Shown here: in pieces, positions 39,545 to 48,896 of the stretch
Numbering within the stretch: the stretch's first letter is position 1
Layout: each line of letters starts with the position of its first letter
From: Rhodoferax sp.
Lineage (GTDB): Bacteria > Pseudomonadota > Gammaproteobacteria > Burkholderiales > Burkholderiaceae_C
Direction: 5' to 3'
DNA length: 60,675 nucleotides
NCBI GenBank assembly: GCA_003133245.1
Contig: PKWM01000047.1
Coordinates: 1 to 60,675, forward strand
The notes under the pieces: generated by a model
Told to the model about the DNA's origin: nothing
Seen by the model: only the letters and a program-made list of their open reading frames with translations
Database searches by the model: none
Program-made: the position numbers and the translations under genes

Positions 39545-40195
39545 TCAAGGCCCCGGGTTGGCGGTCGCGTGCAGCTTGTCTTTCTTGTTCGCGCGTTTGC
39601 CCTTGATGCCGCCGGTCGATGGCGCCGCCGTGCCGGGCGCTTGCCGAGGCTCGAACCCGGCAATCTGCTCGCGCGGCAATGGCAGACCTTGGCGTTTTTC
39701 TATCAGGCTGAAATGCGCCTCGGTGTCGGCGCTGACAAAGCTCAGGACGACGCCATTGGCGCTGGCGCCGCCGCTGCAACGCAGGCGCTGGTTGTAGTTC
39801 AGCGTCGAGCGTGGCAGGTCGTAGTTCACCAGCACCGTCGCCAACGCCAGATCGCGCACCGCAGCCTCGGTGGCCACCACCACGCGTAAGCGCTCGGCCT
39901 TGAAGTCGGCCACTACCTGCGTGCGTTTGCCTGGGCTCAACTGGTCGTGCAAAGGCTCGGCGCTGAGACCGGCCTTGCGCAATTTGTCAGCCACCATTTC
40001 GGCGGCGTGTTTGGTCGCGACAAAAACCAGCACGCTGTGCCAGCCGTTGTGCTCCATCAGATAGCGCAGCAACCGGGTGCGCTGGCCGGCATCCACCGCA
40101 ATAGCCCGCTGGCGGATGCCGGTTGACGCTGGTGCTGCCGGCACAAGCTCGCGACCGGGTTCGGCTTGGGTTGGATCGGGTGAGACAGGGGGCAT
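39545..40195 (-). CDS. Orphan, degenerate helicase C-terminal lobe
   Basis: The 216-residue protein is only the second RecA lobe of a DEAD-box helicase (RhlE-like), with no Walker A or DEAD box. Motif IV/IVa (SVLVFVATKHAAEMVADKL) is good. Motif V reads VVATEAAVRDLAL instead of VATDVAARGLD. Motif VI reads NQRLRCSGGASANG instead of HRIGRTGRAGR, so the arginine finger is lost. The C-terminus is basic (KGKRANKKDKLHA). It is either a decaying remnant or a non-catalytic RNA-binding protein. It is divergent from the DUF6172 gene with 90 bases between starts. Confidence 0.7.
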   Translation of the reverse strand: MPPVSPDPTQAEPGRELVPAAPASTGIRQRAIAVDAGQRTRLLRYLMEHNGWHSVLVFVATKHAAEMVADKLRKAGLSAEPLHDQLSPGKRTQVVADFKAERLRVVVATEAAVRDLALATVLVNYDLPRSTLNYNQRLRCSGGASANGVVLSFVSADTEAHFSLIEKRQGLPLPREQIAGFEPRQAPGTAAPSTGGIKGKRANKKDKLHATANPGP

Positions 40196-40285
40196 AGCTA
40201 GGGGCTTTGTGGATTCAAAATGGACAATAGTGGCGTCAGTCGCATAATCGCACCCAATGCGATAGAAATTCCTGAACTGCCAGCC

Positions 40286-40609
40286 GTGAAGAAAACATTC
40301 CAATTAAACATCGAAGGCAAGCACCGTGACCGCGTGCTCGAAGCCACCAAACACGAAATCCGCAAATACGTCAAACGGCAAAGACGCGTGCCATTGCCCG
40401 CGGACGTCGATTACTGGGATTTTGACTGCAAGTTCGGCACCAGTGAAGCCGAGGCGACGGTGGTGCATTTTGCCACCCTTACCAGCTTGATCGACGCCGT
40501 CGCGAAAGACGGTGGCGCTGCGTTTTATCTTGAAATTCTGGCCAAGAACGGTTACCGCGGTGCCAAAGCGGCGGCCGGCGAAAATGCCGGCGCGGGCCGC
40601 CACGGCTGA
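40286..40609 (+). CDS. DUF6172-like conserved protein
   Basis: From the GTG at 40286 the product begins MKKTFQLNIEGKHRDRVLEA and contains KHEIRKYVKRQRR, PADVDYWDFDCKFG and the segment YLEILAKNGY, which I recognise as DUF6172-like. Function is unknown. The protein has 107 residues and ends in an alanine/glycine-rich tail. A longer frame starts at 40220 but is not family-like. Confidence 0.75.
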   Translation: MKKTFQLNIEGKHRDRVLEATKHEIRKYVKRQRRVPLPADVDYWDFDCKFGTSEAEATVVHFATLTSLIDAVAKDGGAAFYLEILAKNGYRGAKAAAGENAGAGRHG

Positions 40610-40696
40610 GCGGTCTGCCTGTAGGGCGCCAGGCACAGTGCCGCAGTCCGGGGATAATCACCCAGTTTTATTTTCACAACTTAATGGAATCATGTC

Positions 40697-40864
40697 ATGA
40701 CCAAAGAATTTCGTACCGAAGCTGAGCGTCTCGCCACCCCGCGCCCGGTGCCGCCCAAAGGGGTCTGCTTTACCGCTGGCAAAGGCCAACTGCGCAGCCT
40801 GGAGCGTGGCAGCGCCACCAACAACAAAAAGAACCCGGGCAAGCGCTGCAAAAAAGGCGGCTGA
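40697..40864 (+). CDS. Small basic 55-residue protein
   Basis: An ATG at 40697 opens a frame of 55 codons: MTKEFRTEAERLATPRPVPP, two cysteines (GVCF and RCKKGG) and a very basic C-terminal third (NNKKNPGKRCKKGG). Codon use looks coding (GC-rich third positions). A strong hairpin follows 48 bases downstream. No family is recognised. It may be an RNA- or DNA-binding small protein. Confidence 0.55.
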   Translation: MTKEFRTEAERLATPRPVPPKGVCFTAGKGQLRSLERGSATNNKKNPGKRCKKGG

Positions 40865-40912
40865 ACAAGGGTCTTACCCAGGCAATTTTCCGGAGTGACT
40901 CCCGGCTCACGT

Positions 40913-40949
40913 CCGGCCAGCGCCCCGCGACTTCGGGGCGCTGGACCGG
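40913..40949. terminator. Strong hairpin after the small ORF
   Basis: A perfect 11-bp stem (CCAGCGCCCCG and CGGGGCGCTGG) with loop CGACTT is flanked by CCGG on both sides. There is no T-run. It separates the convergent small ORF and AHSA1 gene and could work as a terminator for either strand. Confidence 0.5.
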
Positions 40950-40975
40950 AGATTCTCCGCGATCGCGGCACCGTA

Positions 40976-41422
40976 TCAGCCCGGTATCTCGGGCTCGACG
41001 AGTGTTGCAAGCTGCGCCAGCGACTCCTGCCACCCGAGGTAGCACATCTCAACGGGAATAACTTCCGGCAGCCCTTCTTGCACGATGTTGATATCAGTGC
41101 CGCAGGACACTTTTGTTAAGACTACCGTCACCTGGATCTCTCCAGGTAATTTCGGGTCATCGAATTTGTCCGTGTAGCGAATCCGCTCGTGGGGAACGAG
41201 TTCGAGATACTCGCCGCCGAAGGAGTGACCGTTTCCTGTTGTGAAATTTGTGAATGACATCCGAAAGGTGCCACCGACTTTCGCATCCATGTGGTGAACT
41301 TTGCAGGTGAACCCGTATGGCGGTATCCACTTTGCCATTGCGTCCGCGTCTAGGAACGCCCGATACACGCGCTCGGCAGGCGCACGGAGCACTCGATGAA
41401 GTCGCACAGTACCTGTAGGCAT
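40976..41422 (-). CDS. SRPBCC (AHSA1) family protein
   Basis: The 148-residue protein has the Bet v1-like AHSA1 layout. It starts MPTGTVRLHRVLRAPAERVY, continues with KWIPPYGF, GGTFRMSFTNF and the GGEYLELVPHERIRYTDKF strand, and ends in a helix (CYLGWQESLAQLATLVEPEI). Such proteins bind hydrophobic ligands or act in stress responses. No operon partner is evident. The 264 bases from 41423 to 41686 hold no recognisable gene. Confidence 0.82.
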   Translation of the reverse strand: MPTGTVRLHRVLRAPAERVYRAFLDADAMAKWIPPYGFTCKVHHMDAKVGGTFRMSFTNFTTGNGHSFGGEYLELVPHERIRYTDKFDDPKLPGEIQVTVVLTKVSCGTDINIVQEGLPEVIPVEMCYLGWQESLAQLATLVEPEIPG

Positions 41423-41686
41423 TTAAGGTTCTCCTTTCAAAGCATCTCTCGGCGCAAGACCGGCCTTCGGCAAGTGTAGGTGCCGGCGAAAGGCCACACT
41501 CTCGTCCCAGTAAATCCTTGAACCTCCCATAGTCTTCACGTTGGCGAAAGATGTTTTCGACGAGTCTGAGAGTAGATCGTCAAACTTCACTGGAGCGCTC
41601 AGTGTCATGGTTTATGACTGGACTTGTGGTGTCATCAGCCTGCAACCGTTGCAGCGAAAGTTCACAAGGGTCATGGCGCACCTGCA

Positions 41687-44600
41687 CTACATATTGCGCC
41701 GGTACTGCCCGCCGACTTCAAACAGGGCGTTGGTGATCTGGCCCAGTGAACAGCAGCGCACGGCGTCCATCAGCACTTCAAACACGTTTTTGTTTTCCAT
41801 CACGGCCTGTTGCAAACGCTTGAGCATGGCCGGTGATTCTTTGGCGTGGCGCGCGTGAAAGTCGGCCACGCGCTTGAGCTGGCTTTGTTTTTCTTCTTCG
41901 GTCGAACGCGCCAGCTCCAGCGTGTCGTGCACCGCGTCGCCATGCGGGTTGCGAAAGGTGTTGACGCCGATGATCGGGAACTCGCCGGTGTGCTTGAGCA
42001 TTTCGTAATGCATCGATTCATCCTGAATGCGGCCGCGCTGGTAGCCGGTTTCCATGGCACCGAGGACGCCGCCGCGCTCTGAAATGCGCTCGAACTCCAG
42101 CAGCACCGCCTCTTCCACCAGTTCGGTCAGGTCCTCGATGATGAAGGCGCCCTGATTCGGGTTTTCGTTCTTGGCCAGACCCCATTCGCGGTTGATGATG
42201 AGCTGGATGGCCATGGCGCGGCGCACCGAGTCTTCGGTCGGCGTCGTGATGGCTTCGTCGAACGCGTTGGTGTGCAGGCTGTTGCAGTTGTCGTAGATCG
42301 CAATCAGCGCCTGCAACGTGGTGCGGATGTCGTTGAACTGGATCTCCTGCGCGTGCAGGCTGCGCCCGGAGGTCTGGATGTGGTATTTGAGCTTCTGGCT
42401 GCGCTCGTTGGCACCGTATTTTTCTTTCATCGCCACCGCCCAGATACGCCGCGCGACGCGGCCCATTACGGTGTATTCGGGGTCCATGCCGTTGGAGAAA
42501 AAGAAAGAGAGATTAGGCGCGAAATCGTCGATGTGCATGCCGCGCGCCAGATAGGCTTCGACAAAAGTGAAGCCGTTAGACAAGGTGAAGGCAAGTTGCG
42601 AAATTGGATTGGCACCGGCCTCGGCGATGTGGTAGCCGCTGATGGAGACCGAATAGAAATTGCGCACCCGGTTGTGGACAAAATACTCGGCGATATCGCC
42701 CATCACTTTCAGGCTGAATTCGGTCGAGAAGATGCAGGTGTTCTGGCCCTGGTCTTCTTTGAGAATATCGGCTTGCACCGTGCCGCGCACGTTCTCCTGC
42801 ACCCATTCCCTTATTTTTTCAAGTTCGGTGTCGGTCGGTTCGCGCTTGTTTTCGGTTCTGAACTTGTCGATATTCTGGTCAATCGCGGTATTCATGAACA
42901 TCGCCAGAATGCTGGGCGCCGGGCCGTTGATGGTCATGCTGACGCTGGTTGATGGGCTGCACAGATCAAAGCCGCTGTAGAGCACTTTCAGGTCGTCGAG
43001 CGTGGCAATCGAGACGCCCGAGTTGCCAACCTTGCCGTAAATGTCAGGGCGTAGATCGGGGTCGTTGCCGTACAGCGTAACCGAGTCAAACGCAGTGGAG
43101 AGGCGCTTGGCTGCCATACCGGAGCTCAGCAACTTGAAGCGTGTGTTGGTGCGAAACGCATCGCCCTCGCCGGCAAACATGCGGGTCGGGTCCTCGCCTT
43201 CGCGTTTGAAGGCAAAGGTGCCGGCGGTGTAGGGATAGCTGCCGGGCACGTTGTCGAGCATCAGCCATTTCAATAGCTCGCCATGGTCTTCAAACTGCGG
43301 CAGTGCGACTTTTCGAATGGTGGTGCCGCTCAAGGTTTTGGTGGTAAGCGCGGTGCGGATTTCTTTGTCGCGGATTTTGACGACGTATTCGTCACCGGCA
43401 TAAGCCTGTTGCATCGCGGGCCACTGCGTCAGCAGTTTGGCGCAAGCCGCATCTTGGTTCACGGCACGGACGTTGGCCAATTCCAGCACGATGCCGGAAG
43501 CGCCCGACTTGTCCGAAACAGCCTTGCATGGGTCGTGTGCCAGCAGCATTTGCGCCGTGGCGTTGAGTTGCTGGATTTCTCTTGCCAGCTTGGCCTGGCT
43601 GCGGGCTTTGCTCTTGTAGCCGCGCACGGTGTCGCTGATCTCGGCCAGATAGCGGCTGCGCGCCGCCGGCAACACCGGCATCTGGTTGGTGCTGTGACGC
43701 ACCTGCGTGCGCGGCAGCAGACCACCTGCGTCAGCGCTGCCTTGCCTGAGTGGCAACCCCAGTTCAACCAGACGGACTTTGAGTGCCTGGTACAAAGCGG
43801 TGACGCCATCGTCATTGAAGCGCGCCGCCATGGTGCCAAACACCGGCATCGATTCACTCGGTTTAGCAAAAACTTCCCGGTTGCGCTGCACCTGTTTGGC
43901 CACATCACGCAGGGCATCGAGCGCGCCCTTGCGGTCGAATTTGTTGATGGCCACAAACTCGGCAAAGTCGAGCATGTCGATTTTTTCCAACTGGCTGGCA
44001 GCACCAAATTCAGGCGTCATCACGTACAGCGGCACATCCACATGTGGCACGATCGCCGCGTCACCCTGGCCAATGCCCGAGGTCTCAACCATGATCAAGT
44101 CAAAGCCCGCCACCTTGCAGGCGGCAATCACATCGGGCAGTGCGGCGCTGATTTCCGAGCCAAAGTCGCGCGTGGCCAGGCTGCGCATGAAGACACGTTG
44201 CCCGGAATCCACGGCCACACCGCCGCTGGGCCGCCCCAAGGCGGTGACGGCCCCCTCGGGGGGCAGCGCAGCACGCGCAGCGGCAAGCGTGGGGGCCCAA
44301 GGACCTATGGCATTCATGCGGATACGGTCCCCCAGCAGCGCACCGCCGGTCTTGCGCCGGGAGGGGTCGATGCTGATCATGGCAACGCGCAAACTGTCGC
44401 CCTGGTCGAGCCGCAGGCGGCGAATCAATTCGTCGGTGAGCGATGATTTGCCGGCGCCACCGGTACCGGTAATGCCCAACACCGGTATTTTCCGGGTCGC
44501 GGCGACGCTGCGAATTTCCTGCACCAGTGCGCTCAATTTCTTTGACGGTGCGCCTTTGTTCTGCCCCCCCGCTTTTTCGTTTTCCAGCGCCGTGATGAGT

Positions 44601-45133
44601 TGCGCCAGGGCGCGCCAACTCATTTCGGTATGGCCCTGAATCGCATCGATGGTCTTGGGAGCGTAGCCGGTGAGGTCCTGGTCGCAGCGCTTGACCATCT
44701 CGCCTATCATGCCGGCCAGCCCCATGCGCTGGCCGTCTTGCGGGCTGTAGATGCGTGCCACGCCGTAAGCTTGCAACTCAGCGATTTCCACCGGCACGAT
44801 GACGCCGCCGCCGCCGCCAAAGACCTGGATGTGGGCGCCGCCACGGCTTTTCAGCAGATCCACCATGTATTTGAAATATTCCAGATGACCGCCCTGGTAC
44901 GAGCTGATGGCAATGCCCTGCGCATCTTCCTGTAGCGCCGCCGTCACCACTTCTTCCACGCTGCGGTTGTGGCCCAGGTGAATCACCTCGGCGCCCATGC
45001 TCTGCAAGATGCGGCGCATGATGTTGATGGCCGCGTCGTGCCCGTCAAACAGGCTGGCAGCGGTGACAAAACGCACCTTGTTGACAGGGCGGTAGTTGGC
45101 GAGGGCCTTGAACTCGGCGGACAGTTCGGTCAT
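41687..45133 (-). CDS. icmF: Fused isobutyryl-CoA mutase / G-protein chaperone
   Basis: IcmF interconverts isobutyryl-CoA and n-butyryl-CoA with adenosylcobalamin. The 1148-residue protein has an N-terminal B12-binding domain with the cobalt-ligand motif [13 protein letters not shown] (about 30-42), a MeaI-type GTPase ([12 protein letters not shown] about 223-234, NKFDRKG) and a C-terminal acyl-CoA mutase barrel ([20 protein letters not shown]). Known IcmF proteins are near 1090-1100 residues. Here about 25 extra residues (near 279-302) are translated from a palindromic repeat inside the GTPase domain. A 22-bp palindrome lies upstream. Confidence 0.92.
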   Translation of the reverse strand: MTELSAEFKALANYRPVNKVRFVTAASLFDGHDAAINIMRRILQSMGAEVIHLGHNRSVEEVVTAALQEDAQGIAISSYQGGHLEYFKYMVDLLKSRGGAHIQVFGGGGGVIVPVEIAELQAYGVARIYSPQDGQRMGLAGMIGEMVKRCDQDLTGYAPKTIDAIQGHTEMSWRALAQLITALENEKAGGQNKGAPSKKLSALVQEIRSVAATRKIPVLGITGTGGAGKSSLTDELIRRLRLDQGDSLRVAMISIDPSRRKTGGALLGDRIRMNAIGPWAPTLAAARAALPPEGAVTALGRPSGGVAVDSGQRVFMRSLATRDFGSEISAALPDVIAACKVAGFDLIMVETSGIGQGDAAIVPHVDVPLYVMTPEFGAASQLEKIDMLDFAEFVAINKFDRKGALDALRDVAKQVQRNREVFAKPSESMPVFGTMAARFNDDGVTALYQALKVRLVELGLPLRQGSADAGGLLPRTQVRHSTNQMPVLPAARSRYLAEISDTVRGYKSKARSQAKLAREIQQLNATAQMLLAHDPCKAVSDKSGASGIVLELANVRAVNQDAACAKLLTQWPAMQQAYAGDEYVVKIRDKEIRTALTTKTLSGTTIRKVALPQFEDHGELLKWLMLDNVPGSYPYTAGTFAFKREGEDPTRMFAGEGDAFRTNTRFKLLSSGMAAKRLSTAFDSVTLYGNDPDLRPDIYGKVGNSGVSIATLDDLKVLYSGFDLCSPSTSVSMTINGPAPSILAMFMNTAIDQNIDKFRTENKREPTDTELEKIREWVQENVRGTVQADILKEDQGQNTCIFSTEFSLKVMGDIAEYFVHNRVRNFYSVSISGYHIAEAGANPISQLAFTLSNGFTFVEAYLARGMHIDDFAPNLSFFFSNGMDPEYTVMGRVARRIWAVAMKEKYGANERSQKLKYHIQTSGRSLHAQEIQFNDIRTTLQALIAIYDNCNSLHTNAFDEAITTPTEDSVRRAMAIQLIINREWGLAKNENPNQGAFIIEDLTELVEEAVLLEFERISERGGVLGAMETGYQRGRIQDESMHYEMLKHTGEFPIIGVNTFRNPHGDAVHDTLELARSTEEEKQSQLKRVADFHARHAKESPAMLKRLQQAVMENKNVFEVLMDAVRCCSLGQITNALFEVGGQYRRNM
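44227..44299. repeat. Palindromic repeat inside icmF
   Basis: The sequence runs from TGGGCCGCCCC to GTGGGGGCCCA and contains CCCCCTCGGGGGGCAGCG, a form common as an intergenic repeat in Comamonadaceae. Here it is read in frame within the G-domain of IcmF. Confidence 0.65.
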
Positions 45134-45149
45134 GGTAGGGCTCCGGGAC

Positions 45150-45171
45150 TTGACGTTTACGTAAACGTCAA
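45150..45171. promoter_or_regulatory. Perfect 22-bp palindrome upstream of icmF
   Basis: TTGACGTTTAC followed directly by its exact complement GTAAACGTCAA lies 17-38 bases before the icmF ATG. A TAGAAT -10-like hexamer immediately precedes it on the transcribed strand. The ACGT-containing palindrome resembles sites of LiuR-type MerR regulators of branched-chain amino acid breakdown (from memory). No such regulator is encoded in the window. Confidence 0.65.
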
Positions 45172-45240
45172 TTCTAATCAGTTGGGACCAGGGCCTGTCT
45201 GCTATGCAGTCGGCGCTCTATTGCGCAACTCCGTTCAACG

Positions 45241-45957
45241 TCATCCGCCCAGATACGCGGCCTTGACGGCAGGATCATCTTTGAGCTTGTCCGCCGGGCC
45301 GTGCACTGAAATGCGGCCATTCTCAAGAACATAGCAGTAGTCCGCCACCTTGAAGGCAGCCGCTGCAAACTGCTCCACCAGCAGCATGGTCACCCCGTGG
45401 GCCTTGAGGTCGGCAATGATGCGAAAGACTTCGTCCACCAGAATCGGAGCCAAGCCCATGGAGGGTTCATCCAGCAAAACGATTTCAGGGTTCAGCATCA
45501 CCGCACGCGCCATTGCCAGCATTTGCTGCTCGCCGCCTGAGAGCGTGCCGGCAAGCTGGTTGCGGCGATCTTTCAAGCGCGGAAACAATTCCAGCGCGCG
45601 CTCCAGGTCACCCGCAACATCACCCTTGGGACGGCTGCCTGTCAGGCGTGCAAAAGCACCTAGGATCAGGTTGTCAGTGACGGTCATGGTAGCGAAGACG
45701 CGTCGGCCTTCGGGTGAATGCGCCAGGCCCAGCTTGGCAATGGTGTAGGACTCCAGGCCATCCACCCGTTTGCCACGCAGCGTGATTTCACCCGCCGTCG
45801 GTTTGATCATGCCCGAAACAGCCCGCATGGTGGTCGTCTTGCCAGCGCCATTGGAGCCGATCAGTGTGACCACTTTGCCCTTGGGTACATCAATGGAAAT
45901 ACCTTGCAGGACCTGCACGTTGCCGTAACCCGCCTCGAGGTTTTTGATGCTCAACAT
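45241..45957 (-). CDS. livF: Branched-chain amino acid ABC ATPase LivF
   Basis: The 238-residue ABC ATPase starts MLSIKNLEAGYGNVQVLQGI and carries Walker A (GSNGAGKTTTMR), signature LSGGEQQMLAMARAV, Walker B (IVLLDEPSMGLAP) and the switch histidine replaced by Q in LVEQF, which is usual for LivF. It is the last gene of the liv operon, 30 bases after the fused livM-livG gene. Confidence 0.95.
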   Translation of the reverse strand: MLSIKNLEAGYGNVQVLQGISIDVPKGKVVTLIGSNGAGKTTTMRAVSGMIKPTAGEITLRGKRVDGLESYTIAKLGLAHSPEGRRVFATMTVTDNLILGAFARLTGSRPKGDVAGDLERALELFPRLKDRRNQLAGTLSGGEQQMLAMARAVMLNPEIVLLDEPSMGLAPILVDEVFRIIADLKAHGVTMLLVEQFAAAAFKVADYCYVLENGRISVHGPADKLKDDPAVKAAYLGG

Positions 45958-45987
45958 ATTGCTTGCCTGTTCCTGTTCCTGTTTGCG

Positions 45988-47916
45988 TTACGCTGTCTGG
46001 CCACCAAGATAGGCTTCGATGACCTTCTCGTTGGCCTGCACTTCGGTTGGTCGGCCTTCGGCGATCTTTTGACCAAAGTCCAGCACCGAGACGGTATCGC
46101 AAATGCTCATGACCACATCCATGTGATGTTCGATGAGAATCACGGTGATGCCGTGGTCACGGATCTTGCAAATGATGGAAATCAGCTCCTTGATGTCGGG
46201 CGCTGTGAGGCCGGCGGCTGGCTCGTCAAGCAGTAGCAGTTGCGGATCCAGCGCCAGTGCACGTGCTATTTCCAGCAGGCGTTGCTTGCCATAGGGCAGG
46301 TTGCGCGCCTCCTCCAGAGCCAGCGCCTCCAAGCCGACAAAGCGTAACAACCCCATTCCGCGGTCGATGGCAGCCAGCTCTTCGCGTTTGTAGCGTGGCG
46401 TATGCAGTGACACGTCAACGATATTGCTGTCAAACGTGTGGTGCAAACCCACCTGGATATTTTGCAAGGCTGTCATTTCGCCGAACAGCTGCACGTTCTG
46501 GAACGTGCGGGCAATGCCCGACAAGGCAATGTCGGACGAGGTCCGACCGACCACAGAGTGACCGGAAAATTCGATGCTGCCGGCGGTCGGTACATAAATG
46601 CCGGTTAGCACGTTCATTATGGTGCTCTTGCCAGAACCATTGGGCCCGATCAAGCCATGAATCGTGCCGCGTTTGACCAGCAGGTCCACTTGATTGATAG
46701 CCTTGAGACCACCAAACTGCATCACCACGCCTTTGGCTACCAGCAAGCTGGCCTCGCCTGCGGAGGCGGCAACCACCACTGCATCCTTACCGGATTCGAC
46801 GACAACAGACGCGCTCCGCGTGGCACGGCCGCCCTTGCGAAAGTTCAACAGGTTGCGCACGAAACCTACAATGCCGTCGGGCAGGTAATACACCACAAAC
46901 AGGATCATCAAACCAAAAATGCTCAAGCGCCAGTCCGTGATGGAATCCAGCCAGAACGAAAATCCGGCCAGCGCGATTACTCCACCCACCGGGATCGCCA
47001 TGGTTTTGGGCGACACCATCTTTTTGGCAACGCCGATGATCGCACCCACCGTGATCAGAACGGCGAGCGCCGAGGCGACAATGCGAAACGAATCCAGGTC
47101 ATCCAGCAACTGGGGTAGCATCACGACAACGGTGGCCCCCAGCAAGGCACCCGTACGGGTCTTGCGACCCCCCATGATGACAGCCAGCAAAAACAGCACC
47201 GTCAACTCAAAGTTGTAGGTATTGGGTGAAATGTATTGCTCTGAATACGCATAAAGACTGCCCGCCAGCCCGGCAAAACCAGCGCTAATCACAAACGCAT
47301 ACACCTTGTAGCGGTAGACCGACACACCCATGCAGTCAGATGCCACCGGGCTGCCCCGCAGCGCCTCGAAGGCACGCCCGAACTGGGACTTCAGAATCCG
47401 GTGGGCCACAATCAGCGACAGCAACATCAGTGTAAAGACCATCCAGTAAAAGTCGCTTTCGGTGATCTGGTAGCCCGCCACGCTGGGCTTGGGAATCTTG
47501 ATGCCAAGCGGACCTTCGGTCAGAAAATCCATCTCGTTGATCAGGATCTGGATGATGGTGCCGAAAGCCAGCGTCACCATGGCCAGATAAGGGCCTGTGA
47601 CACGCAGCGCCGGCAACGCCAGCAGCGCACCAAAGCCCGCCGTCACGGCAATGCTGGCCGGAAGGATTAGCCACAGGGGCGCACTCAGCTTCATGAACAG
47701 CACGCCGGTTGTGTAGGCGCCAATGCCGAACAGTCCGGCATGCCCCAGGGATACTTGGCCGGTGTAGCCCACCACGATGTCCAGTCCAAACAGCAGGATC
47801 GCGTAAATCATGACGGTTGCGATCAGATGAATGTAATACGGATTGTGCGTAAACAGTGGCACAGCGCCCAGTGCGGCCAGGCACAACACCGATACCACGA
47901 GAAACTTCCGGTTCAT
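45988..47916 (-). CDS. Fused LivM permease - LivG ATPase
   Basis: One 642-residue polypeptide combines a LivM-like permease (about residues 1-335, about nine membrane segments, MNRKFLVVSVLCLAALGAVP start) with a LivG-like ATPase (about 390-642; Walker A GPNGSGKST, Walker B LLLLDEPAAGLT, switch LIEHHMDVV). The linker between is about 50 residues. Separate livM and livG are the usual state; the fusion is known in Burkholderiales. The ATG at 47916 lies two bases after the livH stop. Confidence 0.93.
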   Translation of the reverse strand: MNRKFLVVSVLCLAALGAVPLFTHNPYYIHLIATVMIYAILLFGLDIVVGYTGQVSLGHAGLFGIGAYTTGVLFMKLSAPLWLILPASIAVTAGFGALLALPALRVTGPYLAMVTLAFGTIIQILINEMDFLTEGPLGIKIPKPSVAGYQITESDFYWMVFTLMLLSLIVAHRILKSQFGRAFEALRGSPVASDCMGVSVYRYKVYAFVISAGFAGLAGSLYAYSEQYISPNTYNFELTVLFLLAVIMGGRKTRTGALLGATVVVMLPQLLDDLDSFRIVASALAVLITVGAIIGVAKKMVSPKTMAIPVGGVIALAGFSFWLDSITDWRLSIFGLMILFVVYYLPDGIVGFVRNLLNFRKGGRATRSASVVVESGKDAVVVAASAGEASLLVAKGVVMQFGGLKAINQVDLLVKRGTIHGLIGPNGSGKSTIMNVLTGIYVPTAGSIEFSGHSVVGRTSSDIALSGIARTFQNVQLFGEMTALQNIQVGLHHTFDSNIVDVSLHTPRYKREELAAIDRGMGLLRFVGLEALALEEARNLPYGKQRLLEIARALALDPQLLLLDEPAAGLTAPDIKELISIICKIRDHGITVILIEHHMDVVMSICDTVSVLDFGQKIAEGRPTEVQANEKVIEAYLGGQTA

Positions 47917-47918
47917 CG

Positions 47919-48794
47919 TCAAACTTTCTTGATAGCGGTTTTGCCAAACAGGCCGACCGGTTTGATGGCCAGCACGGCCAGCAGCAGCACCAGACCAGGC
48001 ACATCCTTGTAGCCGGTTGAAATGTAAAAACCGGTCGTCGTCTCAGCAATGCCCAAAATGATGCCCCCCACAATAATACCCATGCCACTGGTCAACCCGC
48101 CAATGATGGCGACGGCAAAAGCCTTTAGACCGAGTACCGCACCCATGGTGGCGCCCGTTAAAGTCAGCGGCGCAATCAGCACGCCCGCGAAAGCGGCGGT
48201 GGCTGAAGACAGTGCATAGGAAAATGTGATCACCAGACCGGTGTTGATGCCCATCAGTTTGGCCGCATCACGGTCGTTGAAGGTGGCCACCACGGCTTTG
48301 CCGTAGATCGTTTTGCGATTGAAAAACTCGACCGCCAGCATCATCAGCACAGCGCCCACCACCACCAGAATTTCCATCGGAAGTATATTGGCGCCAAAAA
48401 CCTTCAAGGGCGATTCGGGCAGCGGGGAAGGAAACTTCAGGTCGTCGTGGCCCCAGACGTTCTCGGCGACGTTCTTGAAAATAATGCCCAGGGCAATGGT
48501 TGACATGATCCAACCGAACTCGCTCTTGATCTTGATAGCTGGGCGCACGCCGATAAGCTCAACCAGCCCCCCCTGGAACAGGCCAAACACAATCACCAGC
48601 GGAATCATCAACCAGTAATTCACTCCCATGTTGACCAGTGTCAAGCCGACCATGGCGCCCAGCATAAGCGCATCGCCTTGGCCGAAATTGAGGGTGTCTG
48701 ACGTCTGAAAGGTCAGCTGGTAACCGAATGCAATGACCGCGTAGATCATGCCCAGCGCAACGCCGCTATAGACAAGTTGAAGCAGGATTTCCAT
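47919..48794 (-). CDS. livH: Branched-chain amino acid ABC permease LivH
   Basis: This 291-residue integral membrane protein starts MEILLQLVYSGVALGMIYAV. Eight or so hydrophobic segments and FNGKT-like FNRKTIYGKAVVATFNDRDA and AALMGINT loops match LivH. The start at 48794 was chosen because the upstream extension is not family-like. It lies downstream of livK behind a hairpin terminator. Confidence 0.93.
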   Translation of the reverse strand: MEILLQLVYSGVALGMIYAVIAFGYQLTFQTSDTLNFGQGDALMLGAMVGLTLVNMGVNYWLMIPLVIVFGLFQGGLVELIGVRPAIKIKSEFGWIMSTIALGIIFKNVAENVWGHDDLKFPSPLPESPLKVFGANILPMEILVVVGAVLMMLAVEFFNRKTIYGKAVVATFNDRDAAKLMGINTGLVITFSYALSSATAAFAGVLIAPLTLTGATMGAVLGLKAFAVAIIGGLTSGMGIIVGGIILGIAETTTGFYISTGYKDVPGLVLLLAVLAIKPVGLFGKTAIKKV

Positions 48795-48831
48795 AAGTAC
48801 AGTCCACCAAATGACCTCGCGGCGCTCGACA

Positions 48832-48871
48832 CAAAAAAGCACCACGCCGGCCGAATCGGCCGATGCGGTGC
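48832..48871 (-). terminator. Intra-operon terminator between livK and livH
   Basis: On the minus strand a GC-rich stem (GCACCGC...GGCGTGGTGC with an inner CGGCCG/CGGCCG arm) is followed by TTTTTT. It lies 26 bases after the livK stop and about 38 bases before livH. It probably makes binding protein mRNA more abundant than the membrane components. Confidence 0.8.
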
Positions 48872-48896
48872 CTATCGCTCAAATCAACTTGCTGAA

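Noticed and set aside
41423..41608. 61-codon ORF between AHSA1 and icmF
   Set aside because: No motif, no binding site and no sign of conservation visible.
45178..45241. Another copy of the TTGGGGAC repeat next to livF
   Set aside because: Only CAGTTGGGACC and a few bases resemble it; the rest does not align.
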